Of a DNA stretch of 33,410 nucleotides, positions 8,571 to 16,818 are shown one piece after another (the stretch's first letter is position 1; each line of letters starts with the position of its first letter). This stretch comes from a virus. The stretch lies in the IMG/VR virus record IMGVR_UViG_3300021963_000016, positions 1 through 33,410 of that record, one strand, 5' to 3'. Made by a program: the position numbers and the translations under genes. The notes beneath the pieces were generated by a model. That model had not been told where the DNA came from, did no database searches, and was given only the letters and a program-made list of their open reading frames with translations.

Positions 8571-10329
8571 TATATCAATTGTAAATTTAAGTGCTTATAC
8601 AAGCCCTGTAATTCAAGAAAACAAGAAGTCAGACTATATTGAGTATGGTGTAGATAATAACTACTTTCAATACTTAATTGATAGATATCTGTATTCAGCT
8701 ACAAACAACGCTATTATCACAGGTGTTACCAATATGATTTATGGTAAAGGATTAGATGCATTAGATTCTAATCGTAAACCTAATGAATATGCACAGATGC
8801 GTAGTATCATTAAAGGTGATATGTTAAAGAAAGTAGCTATGGAGCGTAAAATGCTCGGAATGGGTGCGATGCAAGTTGTAATGGAAAAAGGCAAAGTTAA
8901 ATCTATTGACCATTTCCCAATGAATACATTAAGAGCAGAAAAATGCAATGATAAAGGAGAAATTGAAGCTTGGTATTATTACCCTGATTGGACAAAAAAG
9001 AAACCTTCTGAACAAGCTAAAAGAATTCCTGCGTTTGGATTCGGAAATGGTAATGAAGTTGAAATGTATGTGGTACATCCTTATGTTAGTGGATTTCATT
9101 ATTACACACCTATTGATTATTCAGGTGCTTTGCCTTATGCTAAATTAGAAGAAGAAGTAAGCGATTACTTGATTAATGATGTTCAAAACGGATTTTCAGG
9201 AACTAAAGTAATTAACTTCAACAATGGTATTCCTTCTGAAGAAATGCGTGACAAAATCAAACGTGACGTATTATCTAAAATCACAGGTTCAAGAGGTGAA
9301 AAAGTAATTGTAGCTTTTAATGCTAATGCAGAATCTAAAACTACAGTAGAAGATATACCTTTGAATGATGCACCTGCACATTATGAATATTTATCTAAAG
9401 AATGTTTTGAAAAGTTAATTGTAGGACATAGAGTTACATCACCAATGCTTTTGGGTATTCGTGACACAGGCGGTGGTTTAGATAACAATGCAGATGAAAT
9501 TAAAACCGCTACTTTGTTATTTGATAACATAGTAATTAAACCTTACCAACTTGAATTGATTAATGCTATTGATGAAATTTTAGCAGTAAATGATATTAGC
9601 TTAAAATTATACTTCAAGACTATACAACCTTTAGAATTTGTAGATGCTTCAGGAATGAATGCAGAAACTGCTGAAGAAGAAACAGGTATTAAAATGTCTG
9701 CACATACAGACCCAATTATTGCAAACGCTTTAATTGATAAAGGCGAACAATTAGGTGAAGAATGGGTTTTGATTGATGAAACTGAAGTAGACGTAGAATC
9801 TGAAGAAGATTTAGATGCTGAAATTGAATCTTTAAATAATCCTAAAAAGAAAGAATTGTCTTTAATTCAAAAACTTGCAACTGCTATTACAGGTAGACCA
9901 AACGCAAAGAGTTCACAAGATGAAAATGTAGATGGAATTAGATTCATTACAAGATATAAATATTCAGGTGCTGAATCAGGTGAAAGAGAATTTTGCAATA
10001 AGATGTTAAGTGCTGATAAACTTTACAGAAAAGAAGATATAGTAAACACTAATTCTAATTTTGTAAATGCAGGTCAAGGTCACAAAGGATTACCTTATGA
10101 TTTATTCTTATACAAAGGTGGAGTTAATTGTAAGCACAAATGGTTAAGACAAACTTATGTTTCATTTGATAACGTAAAAATTGATGTTACCAATCCTAAT
10201 GCAACACAAATTAGTACAAACAAGGCAGAAAAATATGGCTATAGAGTTAGAAATCCTAAAGAGGTTGCTATGACACCATACGATATGCCAAATCACGGAC
10301 ATCATCCTGACTATAATAAAGAAAATTAA
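8563..10329 (+). CDS. Portal protein with extra C-terminal domain
   Basis: This 588-aa protein forms the DNA gate of the capsid. Portal features are 'YIEYGVDNNYFQYLIDRY', 'ITGVTNMIYGKGLDA' (about 51-66), 'KVAMERKMLGMGAMQVVM', 'FPMNTLRAEK', the 'HRVTSPMLLGI' motif before the stem helix (about 291-301) and the helix 'NADEIKTATLLFDNIVIKPYQ' in outline. After an acidic linker (about 405-425), residues about 456-588 form a separate domain with 'FCNKML' (C478), 'KLYRKEDI', 'GLPYDLFLYKGGVNCKHKW' (C523, H525) and a His-rich tail 'NHGHHPDY'. That domain recalls the C-terminal part of minor head (MuF-type) proteins, so this may be a portal/minor-head fusion. The portal call is firm; the MuF link is tentative. 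Confidence 0.8.
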   Translation: MSNISIVNLSAYTSPVIQENKKSDYIEYGVDNNYFQYLIDRYLYSATNNAIITGVTNMIYGKGLDALDSNRKPNEYAQMRSIIKGDMLKKVAMERKMLGMGAMQVVMEKGKVKSIDHFPMNTLRAEKCNDKGEIEAWYYYPDWTKKKPSEQAKRIPAFGFGNGNEVEMYVVHPYVSGFHYYTPIDYSGALPYAKLEEEVSDYLINDVQNGFSGTKVINFNNGIPSEEMRDKIKRDVLSKITGSRGEKVIVAFNANAESKTTVEDIPLNDAPAHYEYLSKECFEKLIVGHRVTSPMLLGIRDTGGGLDNNADEIKTATLLFDNIVIKPYQLELINAIDEILAVNDISLKLYFKTIQPLEFVDASGMNAETAEEETGIKMSAHTDPIIANALIDKGEQLGEEWVLIDETEVDVESEEDLDAEIESLNNPKKKELSLIQKLATAITGRPNAKSSQDENVDGIRFITRYKYSGAESGEREFCNKMLSADKLYRKEDIVNTNSNFVNAGQGHKGLPYDLFLYKGGVNCKHKWLRQTYVSFDNVKIDVTNPNATQISTNKAEKYGYRVRNPKEVAMTPYDMPNHGHHPDYNKEN

Positions 10330-10332
10330 AAT

Positions 10333-10833
10333 ATGGCTCAAGCATTATTTGTAACAAGAGAAGATATAGTTAAATACACAGTAATGAATGGAAACGTTGA
10401 TACGGATAAATTTATTCAGTTTGTAAAAATAGCACAGGATATTCATATTCAAAACTATTTAGGAACTAAACTATATGATAAAATAAACGATGACATCGTA
10501 GCAGGTACTTTAGCAAGTCCATATACAACGCTTTTAAGCAAGTATATTAAACCAATGGTAATACATTGGGCTATGGTAGAATATTTGCCTTATTCGGCCT
10601 ATACAATAGCTAATAAAGGTGTATATAAACATAATAGTGAGAATAGTACAAACGTAGAAAAGAATGAAGTAGATTTCTTAATTGAAAAAGAACGTGATGT
10701 AGCACAACACTATACTAATAGATTCTTGGATTATATCTGTTATAACACAGCAACGTTTCCTGAATATAACACTAATTCAAATGGGGATATGTTTCCTGAT
10801 TCTGAAGCTAATTTTGTAAGTTGGGTACTATGA
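10333..10833 (+). CDS. Head-tail connector candidate (166 aa)
   Basis: This 166-aa, mostly helical protein lies three bases after the portal gene. It has 'ALFVTREDIVKYTVMNGNVD', 'IAQDIHIQNYLGTKLYDKI' (about 33-51), 'KPMVIHWAMVEYLPY' (about 76-90) and 'GVYKHNSENST'. This pattern matches a family I know from Bacteroidota phages (DUF6712-like), which sits after portal where head-tail connector (gp6-type) proteins lie. The function is from position and helical content. Its stop overlaps the ATG of the next microORF as ATGA. Confidence 0.65.
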   Translation: MAQALFVTREDIVKYTVMNGNVDTDKFIQFVKIAQDIHIQNYLGTKLYDKINDDIVAGTLASPYTTLLSKYIKPMVIHWAMVEYLPYSAYTIANKGVYKHNSENSTNVEKNEVDFLIEKERDVAQHYTNRFLDYICYNTATFPEYNTNSNGDMFPDSEANFVSWVL

Positions 10834-10916
10834 TAAAAAAAGAAACTTACAAACCAAAAGCGGTAAACGTAAAAAAACTGCAACTATTTTTAAATAAGAT
10901 AAAAGATAAAAAATGA
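10830..10916 (+). CDS. 28-aa coupled microORF
   Basis: This tiny basic protein (MIKKETYKPKAVNVKKLQLF...) has 28 codons. Its ATG overlaps the connector stop (ATGA, 10830-10833), and its TGA overlaps the next ATG (ATGA, 10913-10916), so a ribosome could run through all three genes without leaving the mRNA. It may be a real microprotein or only a translational bridge. Its start context CTATGATAAAA is the same as at the other coupled microORF at 3052. Function is unknown. Confidence 0.5.
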   Translation: MIKKETYKPKAVNVKKLQLFLNKIKDKK

Positions 10917-11251
10917 GTTTACAATTTAAACATATAAAAGGCGATACTTTTGATGAAGTTGCTTTTCAATTAAAGATTAATGACAGTGCGGTTAATTTAA
11001 CTGGTGCAGTTATTAAGATGCAATTAAGAAAATGTTATACAGATACAACCGCTGCTTTATCACTTACTTCAGTTTCTTCTGCAGGTATTACAATTACCAA
11101 TGCATCAGAAGGTAGATTTAAAATTAACACACAAATTATAGACATAGAAGTTTACAATTATGTATATGACATTCAAATTACTTTATCAAGTGGAGTGGTT
11201 AAAACGTATGTACAAGGTGGGTTCAATATTACTAACGAAGTAACAAGATAA
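10913..11251 (+). CDS. BppU-like N-terminal domain protein (112 aa)
   Basis: This 112-aa protein opens with 'FKHIKGDTFDEVAFQLKIN' (about 5-23), then 'VNLTGAVIKMQLRKCYTD' and 'GRFKINTQIIDIEVYNYVYDIQIT', the Ig-like fold pattern seen in the N-terminal domain of BppU-type baseplate proteins, which joins fibres to the tail tip. Here it is a free-standing protein. It lies directly before the giant fibre (gap of 4 bases), which supports a fibre-anchoring role. The fold assignment is by motif pattern only. Confidence 0.65.
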   Translation: MSLQFKHIKGDTFDEVAFQLKINDSAVNLTGAVIKMQLRKCYTDTTAALSLTSVSSAGITITNASEGRFKINTQIIDIEVYNYVYDIQITLSSGVVKTYVQGGFNITNEVTR

Positions 11252-11255
11252 AAAA

Positions 11256-14200
11256 ATGGGTGATGATATTACTATTGGTGTAACTGAAATTGTAAATAAT
11301 ATTGAAGTTGCAGCACAACCAAACGACCAAATCGTAGATATAAGCGTAATTGATAATGCAGATGATGTTACTTTAAACATAACACCTACTGTAATTGAAA
11401 TCAATATTAACAAAGGTAGTTCTTACGCTAAATGGGGCGATATATTAGGCACACTATCTGACCAAACTGATTTACAATCTGCTTTAGATTTAAAAGCTAA
11501 TTTGGTAGGTGGTAAAGTTCCTGCTTCAGAATTGCCTTCTTATGTAGATGACATTATTGAAGTAGCTAATTACGCTGCTTTACCTACTACAGGTGAAACA
11601 GGTAAAATATACGTTACATTAGACAACAATAAAATCTATCGTTGGAGTGGTTCTATTTATATAGAAATAGCTGCTAATAACGCTGTATGGGGTTCTATTA
11701 CAGGAACATTAAGTAGTCAGACTGATTTACAAAATGCTTTAAATGCTAAATTTGATGACCCAACAGGCGATACTACACAATATATAGCAGGTGATGGTTC
11801 TTTAATCACGTTCCCTGTAGCGGGTCAAGCGGGTACTTTAGTTCGCCAAGTAAGAAATACTACAGGTGCTACTTTAACAAAAGGAACTATAGTTTATATC
11901 AATGGTGCTAATGGTAATAAGCCAACTATAGCAAAAGCTATTGCTACAGGTGATTCTACATCGGCACAGACATTTGGAATGTTACAAGCTGATTTGGCTA
12001 ATAATTCTAACGGATATGTAGTATGCGTTGGTGATATTGTAGGTTTAGATACTTCAGCAATTACTGAAGGAACACAATTATATTTATCTTCTACTACAGC
12101 GGGTGCTTATACTACTACAAAACAAGTAGCTCCTGCACATTTAGTATATATTGGTGTTGTTACACGTTCACATCCAACTTTAGGACAGATAGAAGTTAAT
12201 ATTCAGAATGGTTACGAATTAGACGAAATTCACGATGTATTAATTACTTCTAAATCGAACAATCAGTTTTTAGTATATGAAAGTGCAAGTTCACTTTGGA
12301 AAAATAAATCTTTAGGTACTGTATTAGCAGGTACAAGTTCGCAATTTCTCAAAGGAGATGGTTCTTTAGATTCTAATACTTATGCTTTAACAAGTCAATT
12401 GCACGATGCGGTAACTATTGGAACTGCAAATGGATTGTCTTTATCTACTCAAGTTTTAAGTTTAGGTCTTGCAAGTAGTTCAGCAAATGGTGCTTTAAGT
12501 TCTACAGATTGGACTACATTTAATGGAAAACAAGCCGCTTTAAACGGAACAGGTTTTGTAAAAATTTCAGGAACTACAATTTCTTATGATAATAGTACAT
12601 ACGCTTTAGATAGTGTAGTTGTTAAATTGTCAGGAAGTCAAACTATTTCAGGTGTAAAAACCTTTAGCAATATGCCTATTTTATCTGCTGCAAGTGGTGT
12701 TAATGGTCAAATTGTTTATGCTGATGCAAGTAATCAATTAAAAACGATAACAAACTTTAAGTATAACGATGCTACAGGTGTTTTAACTACACAATTAGGC
12801 GATTTAGGTTCTAATGCTTATACATCTACTGCTTATGTACCAACTGCAAGAACTTTAACAATAAACGGAACTACTTTTGATTTAAGTGCAAATAGAAGTT
12901 GGACTATTTCTGCAGGTATTTCAGGTTCAGGAACTACAGGCAAAATTCCATTATATACAGGTTCAACTGCGTTAGGTGATAGTAGCTTTACAGAATTTTC
13001 AACTTATGTAAATTTAACTAAACCGCTTACTATTGCTTATTCTACTGCTACATCAGGACAAGGTTTAAATTTATCTTTAAATAATTCAGGAAGTACAGGT
13101 ACTACTTTATATTTATATAATGCAGGTACAGGTAATTTAGCACAATTTCAAAAATCAGATAATACAACTGCTTTTTTAATTAATGCTTCAGGTAACGTAG
13201 GAATCGGAACTTCAAGTCCTTATGCTAAATTAGAAATAGTAGGAGCAGCTACAACTTATTCAAATTCGCCTTCGATTGTATTAACTGATAATGCAGGAAC
13301 TTCAGATAGTAGAAGATGGTTAATTGGTAACGTTGCTACAGATTATGGTTCATTAAATTTTGCTGTATCTTCAACAAATTCAGATGCACCAACAAATTCT
13401 AAAATGACTATTACAAAGGCAGGAAACGTTGGAATTGGAACCACAAGTCCTGTATCAGCATTGCAAGTAGGTTCAGGTACTGTTTCAAGTATACCTTCTT
13501 GGGTAAAGATTTTATCTACAGGTTCTTCAGATACAGGTATAGCTTCAGCTATAAATAATAAAGCAATTTATTTATATAACAACGGAAGCACATTAAAATT
13601 AGATGCATATGATTATTCAGCTTCAGCTGCTTTAGATGTACAAATAGGTGGTAATGGTGGTAAGATTTTATTAAGTGGTGGCAACGTAGGAATTGGAACT
13701 ACAAGTCCTATAAGTCCACTAACTGTACAAGCAAATTCTTCGGCTCAAGGTATAACTATTCTAAATAGAAGTTCTGATGATTTTGCTAACTTAAATTTTT
13801 ATAATTATGCTGGGAATTCACCTTTAGGTGGTATTGGAAATTCCAACGGTAGAATTAGAATTATGTCTGGTGGGATAGGCGATACTTATGAAAGATTAAC
13901 TATATCTTCAGGCGGCAACGTAGGAATAGGTACAGCAATTCCGAGTACAATTTTATCAGTTGAGGGAACAAATCAAATTTCACATAAATATAACGGTGGT
14001 GGTGGAAGTTCTGCTCCTTTATATATTGGGCAATTTGATAGTTCAGGTAATGTTTCTATAAACAATGCTGCAAATGCTGATTTATGGATTGGAACTAATA
14101 ATTCAAGAGCAATGACTATTAAGTCAGGTGGTAATGTATTAATTGGAACTACAGCAAATACTTATGTTTCAAGACTTGTTCTTGATGGTGCTGTTGATAA

Positions 14201-14591
14201 TAATACTTTAGAATGTAAACATACAGGAACGGGAAGTGTTTATAATGTTATTTTTGTAAATGGAAATGGATATGTTGGAGATATTAGAACAAATGGTTCT
14301 TCTACATCATTCAATACAACTTCAGATTATAGACTAAAACAAGATTTACAACCTATAAATGGATTGGATTTAGTTTCACAAATTAAAGTTTATAATTATC
14401 AGTGGAAAGTAGATGAATCACGTTCTTATGGAGTTTTAGCTCACGAATTACAAGAGGTTGTACCACAAGCAGTAAGTGGAGAAAAAGACGCTGAAGAAAT
14501 GCAATCAGTAGATTATTCAAAATTAGTACCTATTTTAGTTCAAGCGATTCAAGAATTAAAAGCAGAAATAGAAATTTTAAAAACAAAATAA
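11256..14591 (+). CDS. Tail fibre with C-terminal S74 self-cleaving chaperone
   Basis: This 1111-aa protein is the likely receptor-binding fibre. The N-terminus is a short attachment region. Two copies of a 'WG(D/S)I.GTLS.QTDLQ.AL' trimerising repeat follow (about 54-70 and 146-162). A DUF2190-like beta domain starts near 'TLVRQVRNTTGATLTKG' (about 191). The middle has Bacteroidota fibre modules ('LSSTDWTTFNGKQAAL'). From about residue 640 there are five shaft repeats of the type 'GNVGIGTTSP'. The C-terminal ~90 residues are an S74 intramolecular chaperone: 'SDYRLK' gives the Ser1023/Lys1028 catalytic pair, followed by 'YGVLAHELQEVVP' and a final coiled coil. The chaperone is expected to trimerise the fibre and then cut itself off just before Ser1023. 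Confidence 0.92.
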   Translation: MGDDITIGVTEIVNNIEVAAQPNDQIVDISVIDNADDVTLNITPTVIEININKGSSYAKWGDILGTLSDQTDLQSALDLKANLVGGKVPASELPSYVDDIIEVANYAALPTTGETGKIYVTLDNNKIYRWSGSIYIEIAANNAVWGSITGTLSSQTDLQNALNAKFDDPTGDTTQYIAGDGSLITFPVAGQAGTLVRQVRNTTGATLTKGTIVYINGANGNKPTIAKAIATGDSTSAQTFGMLQADLANNSNGYVVCVGDIVGLDTSAITEGTQLYLSSTTAGAYTTTKQVAPAHLVYIGVVTRSHPTLGQIEVNIQNGYELDEIHDVLITSKSNNQFLVYESASSLWKNKSLGTVLAGTSSQFLKGDGSLDSNTYALTSQLHDAVTIGTANGLSLSTQVLSLGLASSSANGALSSTDWTTFNGKQAALNGTGFVKISGTTISYDNSTYALDSVVVKLSGSQTISGVKTFSNMPILSAASGVNGQIVYADASNQLKTITNFKYNDATGVLTTQLGDLGSNAYTSTAYVPTARTLTINGTTFDLSANRSWTISAGISGSGTTGKIPLYTGSTALGDSSFTEFSTYVNLTKPLTIAYSTATSGQGLNLSLNNSGSTGTTLYLYNAGTGNLAQFQKSDNTTAFLINASGNVGIGTSSPYAKLEIVGAATTYSNSPSIVLTDNAGTSDSRRWLIGNVATDYGSLNFAVSSTNSDAPTNSKMTITKAGNVGIGTTSPVSALQVGSGTVSSIPSWVKILSTGSSDTGIASAINNKAIYLYNNGSTLKLDAYDYSASAALDVQIGGNGGKILLSGGNVGIGTTSPISPLTVQANSSAQGITILNRSSDDFANLNFYNYAGNSPLGGIGNSNGRIRIMSGGIGDTYERLTISSGGNVGIGTAIPSTILSVEGTNQISHKYNGGGGSSAPLYIGQFDSSGNVSINNAANADLWIGTNNSRAMTIKSGGNVLIGTTANTYVSRLVLDGAVDNNTLECKHTGTGSVYNVIFVNGNGYVGDIRTNGSSTSFNTTSDYRLKQDLQPINGLDLVSQIKVYNYQWKVDESRSYGVLAHELQEVVPQAVSGEKDAEEMQSVDYSKLVPILVQAIQELKAEIEILKTK

Positions 14592-14592
14592 T

Positions 14593-14910
14593 ATGACACA
14601 ATTTAAGTGGATAATTTCAGCAATGGAATGTATCAAAAAAGATGGCGATTTACAAGATGTAGTTATCACAATTCATTGGCGTTATGCAGCTACAAAAGAT
14701 GAGGTTAGTACAGATGTTTACGGGGCTACTTCTATGCCTTTGCCTACAGGTGAAGATTTTACACCTTATGAAGAACTAACAAAAGACCAAGTTTGTGGAT
14801 GGTTAGAAGCTACATTAGATGTTCCTGCAATGGAAGAAAATTTAGACAAGCAATTGGACTTGCTAATTAACCCTGTTAATGTAACTTTACCACCACCATT
14901 TAGCAACTAA
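14593..14910 (+). CDS. Fibre-associated small protein (105 aa)
   Basis: This 105-aa protein starts one base after the fibre stop. It contains 'FKWIISAMECIKKDGDLQDV', 'VVITIHWRYAAT', 'FTPYEELTKDQVCGWLEATL' (about 56-75) and a Pro-rich end 'NVTLPPPFSN'. I recall this pattern from small phage proteins annotated DUF7936 that lie next to tail fibres, though I cannot confirm the family name here. There is no signal peptide or membrane segment. A structural or fibre-related role is likely by position. Confidence 0.6.
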   Translation: MTQFKWIISAMECIKKDGDLQDVVITIHWRYAATKDEVSTDVYGATSMPLPTGEDFTPYEELTKDQVCGWLEATLDVPAMEENLDKQLDLLINPVNVTLPPPFSN

Positions 14911-14973
14911 AAACAAAAGTAACTTTATGTTATTTTTAAGTAAATTAAATAAACAATAAAAAAATAAACAATT

Positions 14974-15117
14974 ATGGAAACTAAACAAGCAATCGAAATT
15001 TTAGTAACAGTAGCACACTTGGCTCAAAAAGGTGGTTTATTACAATTAGCAGATGCAGTAGCAGTAGCACAAGCTATTAATACTTTAGCACCTAAAGAAG
15101 AAGTAATAGAAGAATAA
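14974..15117 (+). CDS. Small helical protein before holin (47 aa)
   Basis: This 47-aa, Ala/Leu-rich, helical protein begins METKQAIEIL and ends in an acidic tail KEEVIEE. The start follows a 60-base A/T-rich leader with the local consensus CAATTATG. It lies between the fibre genes and the holin, so it may belong to the lysis operon or be a small virion component. It is too short and too polar for a clear transmembrane helix. Function is unknown. Confidence 0.6.
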   Translation: METKQAIEILVTVAHLAQKGGLLQLADAVAVAQAINTLAPKEEVIEE

Positions 15118-15132
15118 GAATAAACATTTAAA

Positions 15133-15567
15133 ATGAAATATATTAATTATTTTTTTGCTTCATTAATTTTATTATTTGTACCTATCTACGGTTTATTAAT
15201 AGCCGTAGGTAGTGCAATAATTTTAGATACTTTTACAGGTATATTTAAAAGCATAAAACTTGAAGGGTTACAATCAATAAGAAGTAGAAAATTAAGCAAT
15301 GTAATTTCTAAAATGGCATTATACGAAATATGTATAGTGTTCTTATTCTTAATTGACAAATTTGTTTTAAATGAATTCGTAAAACAAGCTTTTGGTTTTG
15401 ACTTTATGTTCACCAAGATTTGTGCTATACTATTAATCTTTGTTGAATTAGTATCTATTAAAGAAAACATTGAAGCTTCATTTAAAGTTGATATTTGGCA
15501 GTTATTAAAAACAGCATTTAACAGGGCTAAAGAAATAAAAGCAGACTTCAATGAAATTAAGCGATAA
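15133..15567 (+). CDS. Holin
   Basis: This 144-aa membrane protein has three hydrophobic segments: about residues 5-38, 60-82 and 92-112. A basic loop ('KSIKLEGLQSIRSRKLSNVISK') lies between the first two, and the C-terminal tail is charged and cytosolic-looking. The layout matches phage holins of Bacteroidota. It overlaps the endolysin gene by 17 bases, the expected holin-endolysin-spanin order. It should form holes in the inner membrane to release or activate the endolysin. The family is not certain at sequence level, but topology and neighbours make the role likely. Confidence 0.8.
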   Translation: MKYINYFFASLILLFVPIYGLLIAVGSAIILDTFTGIFKSIKLEGLQSIRSRKLSNVISKMALYEICIVFLFLIDKFVLNEFVKQAFGFDFMFTKICAILLIFVELVSIKENIEASFKVDIWQLLKTAFNRAKEIKADFNEIKR

Positions 15568-16000
15568 AGGTTACGAGTTAATAAAAAAGTTTGAAGGATA
15601 TAGTGACAGACCTTACAAATGTCCTGCAGGAATATCTACAATCGGGTATGGTAATACTTACTACCCAAACGGAACTAAAGTTAAAATTACAGACAAACAA
15701 ATCACAAGAGAATACGCTAATGAAATATTAGCACATACTGCTGATGAATTTGCTGAAGATGTATTGAAACTTGTAAAGTCAAAAATAACTGTAAACCAGT
15801 TAAACGCATTAACTTCTTTTGCGTATAATGTAGGCGTAGCTAATTTACAAAAATCTACTTTGTTAAAATTGGTTAACATCAACCCAAATGATGGTAATAT
15901 AGCTAAAGAGTTTTTAAAGTGGAATAAAGCAAATGGTAAAGTTCTAAATGGTTTAACAAATAGACGCATTGCTGAATCAGCATTATACTTTACTAAATGA
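15551..16000 (+). CDS. Endolysin, GH24 lysozyme (T4-type)
   Basis: This 149-aa muramidase cuts the MurNAc-GlcNAc bond of peptidoglycan. The GH24 catalytic signature E-x8-C-x5-T is present as E15, C24 and T30, within 'KKFEGYSDRPYKCPAGISTIGYGNT' in outline. 'LNALTSFAYNVG' (about 85-96) and the end 'GLTNRRIAESALYF' are the other conserved family segments. Length is normal for a one-domain GH24 enzyme. There is no signal or SAR helix, so export depends on the holin. The gene overlaps the holin by 17 bases and the spanin by 4 (ATGA). Confidence 0.93.
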   Translation: MKLSDKGYELIKKFEGYSDRPYKCPAGISTIGYGNTYYPNGTKVKITDKQITREYANEILAHTADEFAEDVLKLVKSKITVNQLNALTSFAYNVGVANLQKSTLLKLVNINPNDGNIAKEFLKWNKANGKVLNGLTNRRIAESALYFTK

Positions 16001-16458
16001 AAGTAATAGTATATATCATATGTGGTGCACTTTTTTTTAGTTGTGCTTCAAGAAAAGTAGATGTTTCTAAAACAGAAACAAAAACCAATACAGATTCTAT
16101 AGCTATCACAAAAATAGATAGCACTTCAATTATAAACAAAAATGTTTATTTTACAGAAAACACTACAGAATTAGAAATAAAACCATTGAATGATAGTTTA
16201 CCTATCGTAATAGATGGTACAAGCTATTTTAACGCTGTTTTAAAGTATAAAAAGCAAAACAAAGTATTAGTAGATACAAGTAAGATAATAGTGTCTAAAA
16301 AGGTGTTAAAACAAGTTTCTAAATCAAAGCAAGAAACTAAAAATATAAAAGAAAAGCACATAGATAAAAAAGTAAACAATTTTGTTTATTTATGGCTTCT
16401 ACTTATTCCAATTGGAATGTATATCTATAGACAAATTAAAAATAAACTTTTATTGTAA
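15997..16458 (+). CDS. Unimolecular spanin (u-spanin)
   Basis: This 153-aa protein has a lipoprotein signal peptide at the N-terminus (hydrophobic 3-15, lipobox 'LFFSC' with acylated C16) and a transmembrane helix at the C-terminus (about 129-146, 'FVYLWLLLIPIGMYIY') followed by basic residues. The middle is a periplasmic, Lys/Ser/Thr-rich strand and coil region. One protein anchored in both the outer membrane (lipid) and the inner membrane (C-terminal helix) is the defining design of T1 gp11-type u-spanins, which fuse the two membranes at the last step of lysis. It directly follows holin and endolysin. There is no sequence match to T1, only matching architecture and position. Confidence 0.8.
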   Translation: MKVIVYIICGALFFSCASRKVDVSKTETKTNTDSIAITKIDSTSIINKNVYFTENTTELEIKPLNDSLPIVIDGTSYFNAVLKYKKQNKVLVDTSKIIVSKKVLKQVSKSKQETKNIKEKHIDKKVNNFVYLWLLLIPIGMYIYRQIKNKLLL

Positions 16459-16595
16459 TGGCTAAAAAACAAACTGAAGTATCTGCTAAATTAGAGATTA
16501 AAATCTCAAGACCTTGTGTACATTCAAAGTCTAAAACTTCTTCGCTTAAAAGCAGTAAAAACTACAAGAAAAAATACGCAGGTCAAGGTAGGTAA
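16458..16595 (+). CDS. Small basic protein (45 aa)
   Basis: The ATG shares a base with the spanin stop (TAATG). The 45-aa product is very basic, with 'HSKSKTSSLKSSKNYKKKY' and the end 'AGQGR'. I recognise this HSK-KTS-KNYKK-Y-GQG pattern as a common small protein of Bacteroidota phages, without known function. The charge suggests nucleic-acid or ribosome binding. It is the last gene of the late operon before the T-rich gap. Confidence 0.7.
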   Translation: MAKKQTEVSAKLEIKISRPCVHSKSKTSSLKSSKNYKKKYAGQGR

Positions 16596-16818
16596 GTTTG
16601 CACACCTCGCCTTGTTGTAATTCTTTGTTCTTGTTTACTTTTTTCTCTTGCGTTTAGAATCTTTTTTTGTTTTTGTCTTTTTATTTATTCTTTTAGTTAA
16701 ATTCTAAATGCTTAAGTTTTGAGAACAAGGCAAAGTTAGTTGTTTTTTTTGACATAGTAAATAGATAAAAACGCAAAGTTATTTACAAATTGTTAATATC
16801 TATTAATTACATTTGAAT
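16596..16818. other. Late/early intergenic region, T-rich, with nested inverted repeats
   Basis: This 223-base gap is the largest in the genome. From about 16611 to 16700 the + strand is T-rich, opposite to the A-rich bias of the coding strand elsewhere. It holds an 8-bp outer inverted repeat, GCCTTGTT (16609-16616) with AACAAGGC (16724-16731). Nested inside is an 11-bp repeat, GCGTTTAGAAT (16650-16660) with ATTCTAAATGC (16701-16711), with one G-U pair and a 40-nt T-rich loop. I find no convincing ORF on either strand. It could be a structured RNA, a regulatory leader or a replication origin. Confidence 0.6.
16787..16815 (+). promoter_or_regulatory. Promoter/operator-like element abutting the ninG start, copy 1
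   Basis: This 29-base element has TTG (16790-16792), a 15-base spacer and TACATTTG (16808-16815), which fits the Bacteroidota -7 box TAnnTTTG. It contains the dyad TTAATA-TC-TATTAA (16793-16806). The box ends three bases before the ATG, so a transcript from it would have almost no leader. A near copy lies at 22348-22376, also abutting a start codon. It may be a leaderless promoter or a repressor site. Confidence 0.5.

Noticed and set aside
8948-9148. 66-aa frame on the + strand inside the portal gene
   Set aside because: It is an out-of-frame shadow of a well-supported gene with no start context and no recognisable domain.
11256-14591. Diversity-generating retroelement acting on the tail fibre
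   Set aside because: No reverse transcriptase gene and no template/variable repeat pair were seen. The fibre repeats are ordinary shaft repeats.
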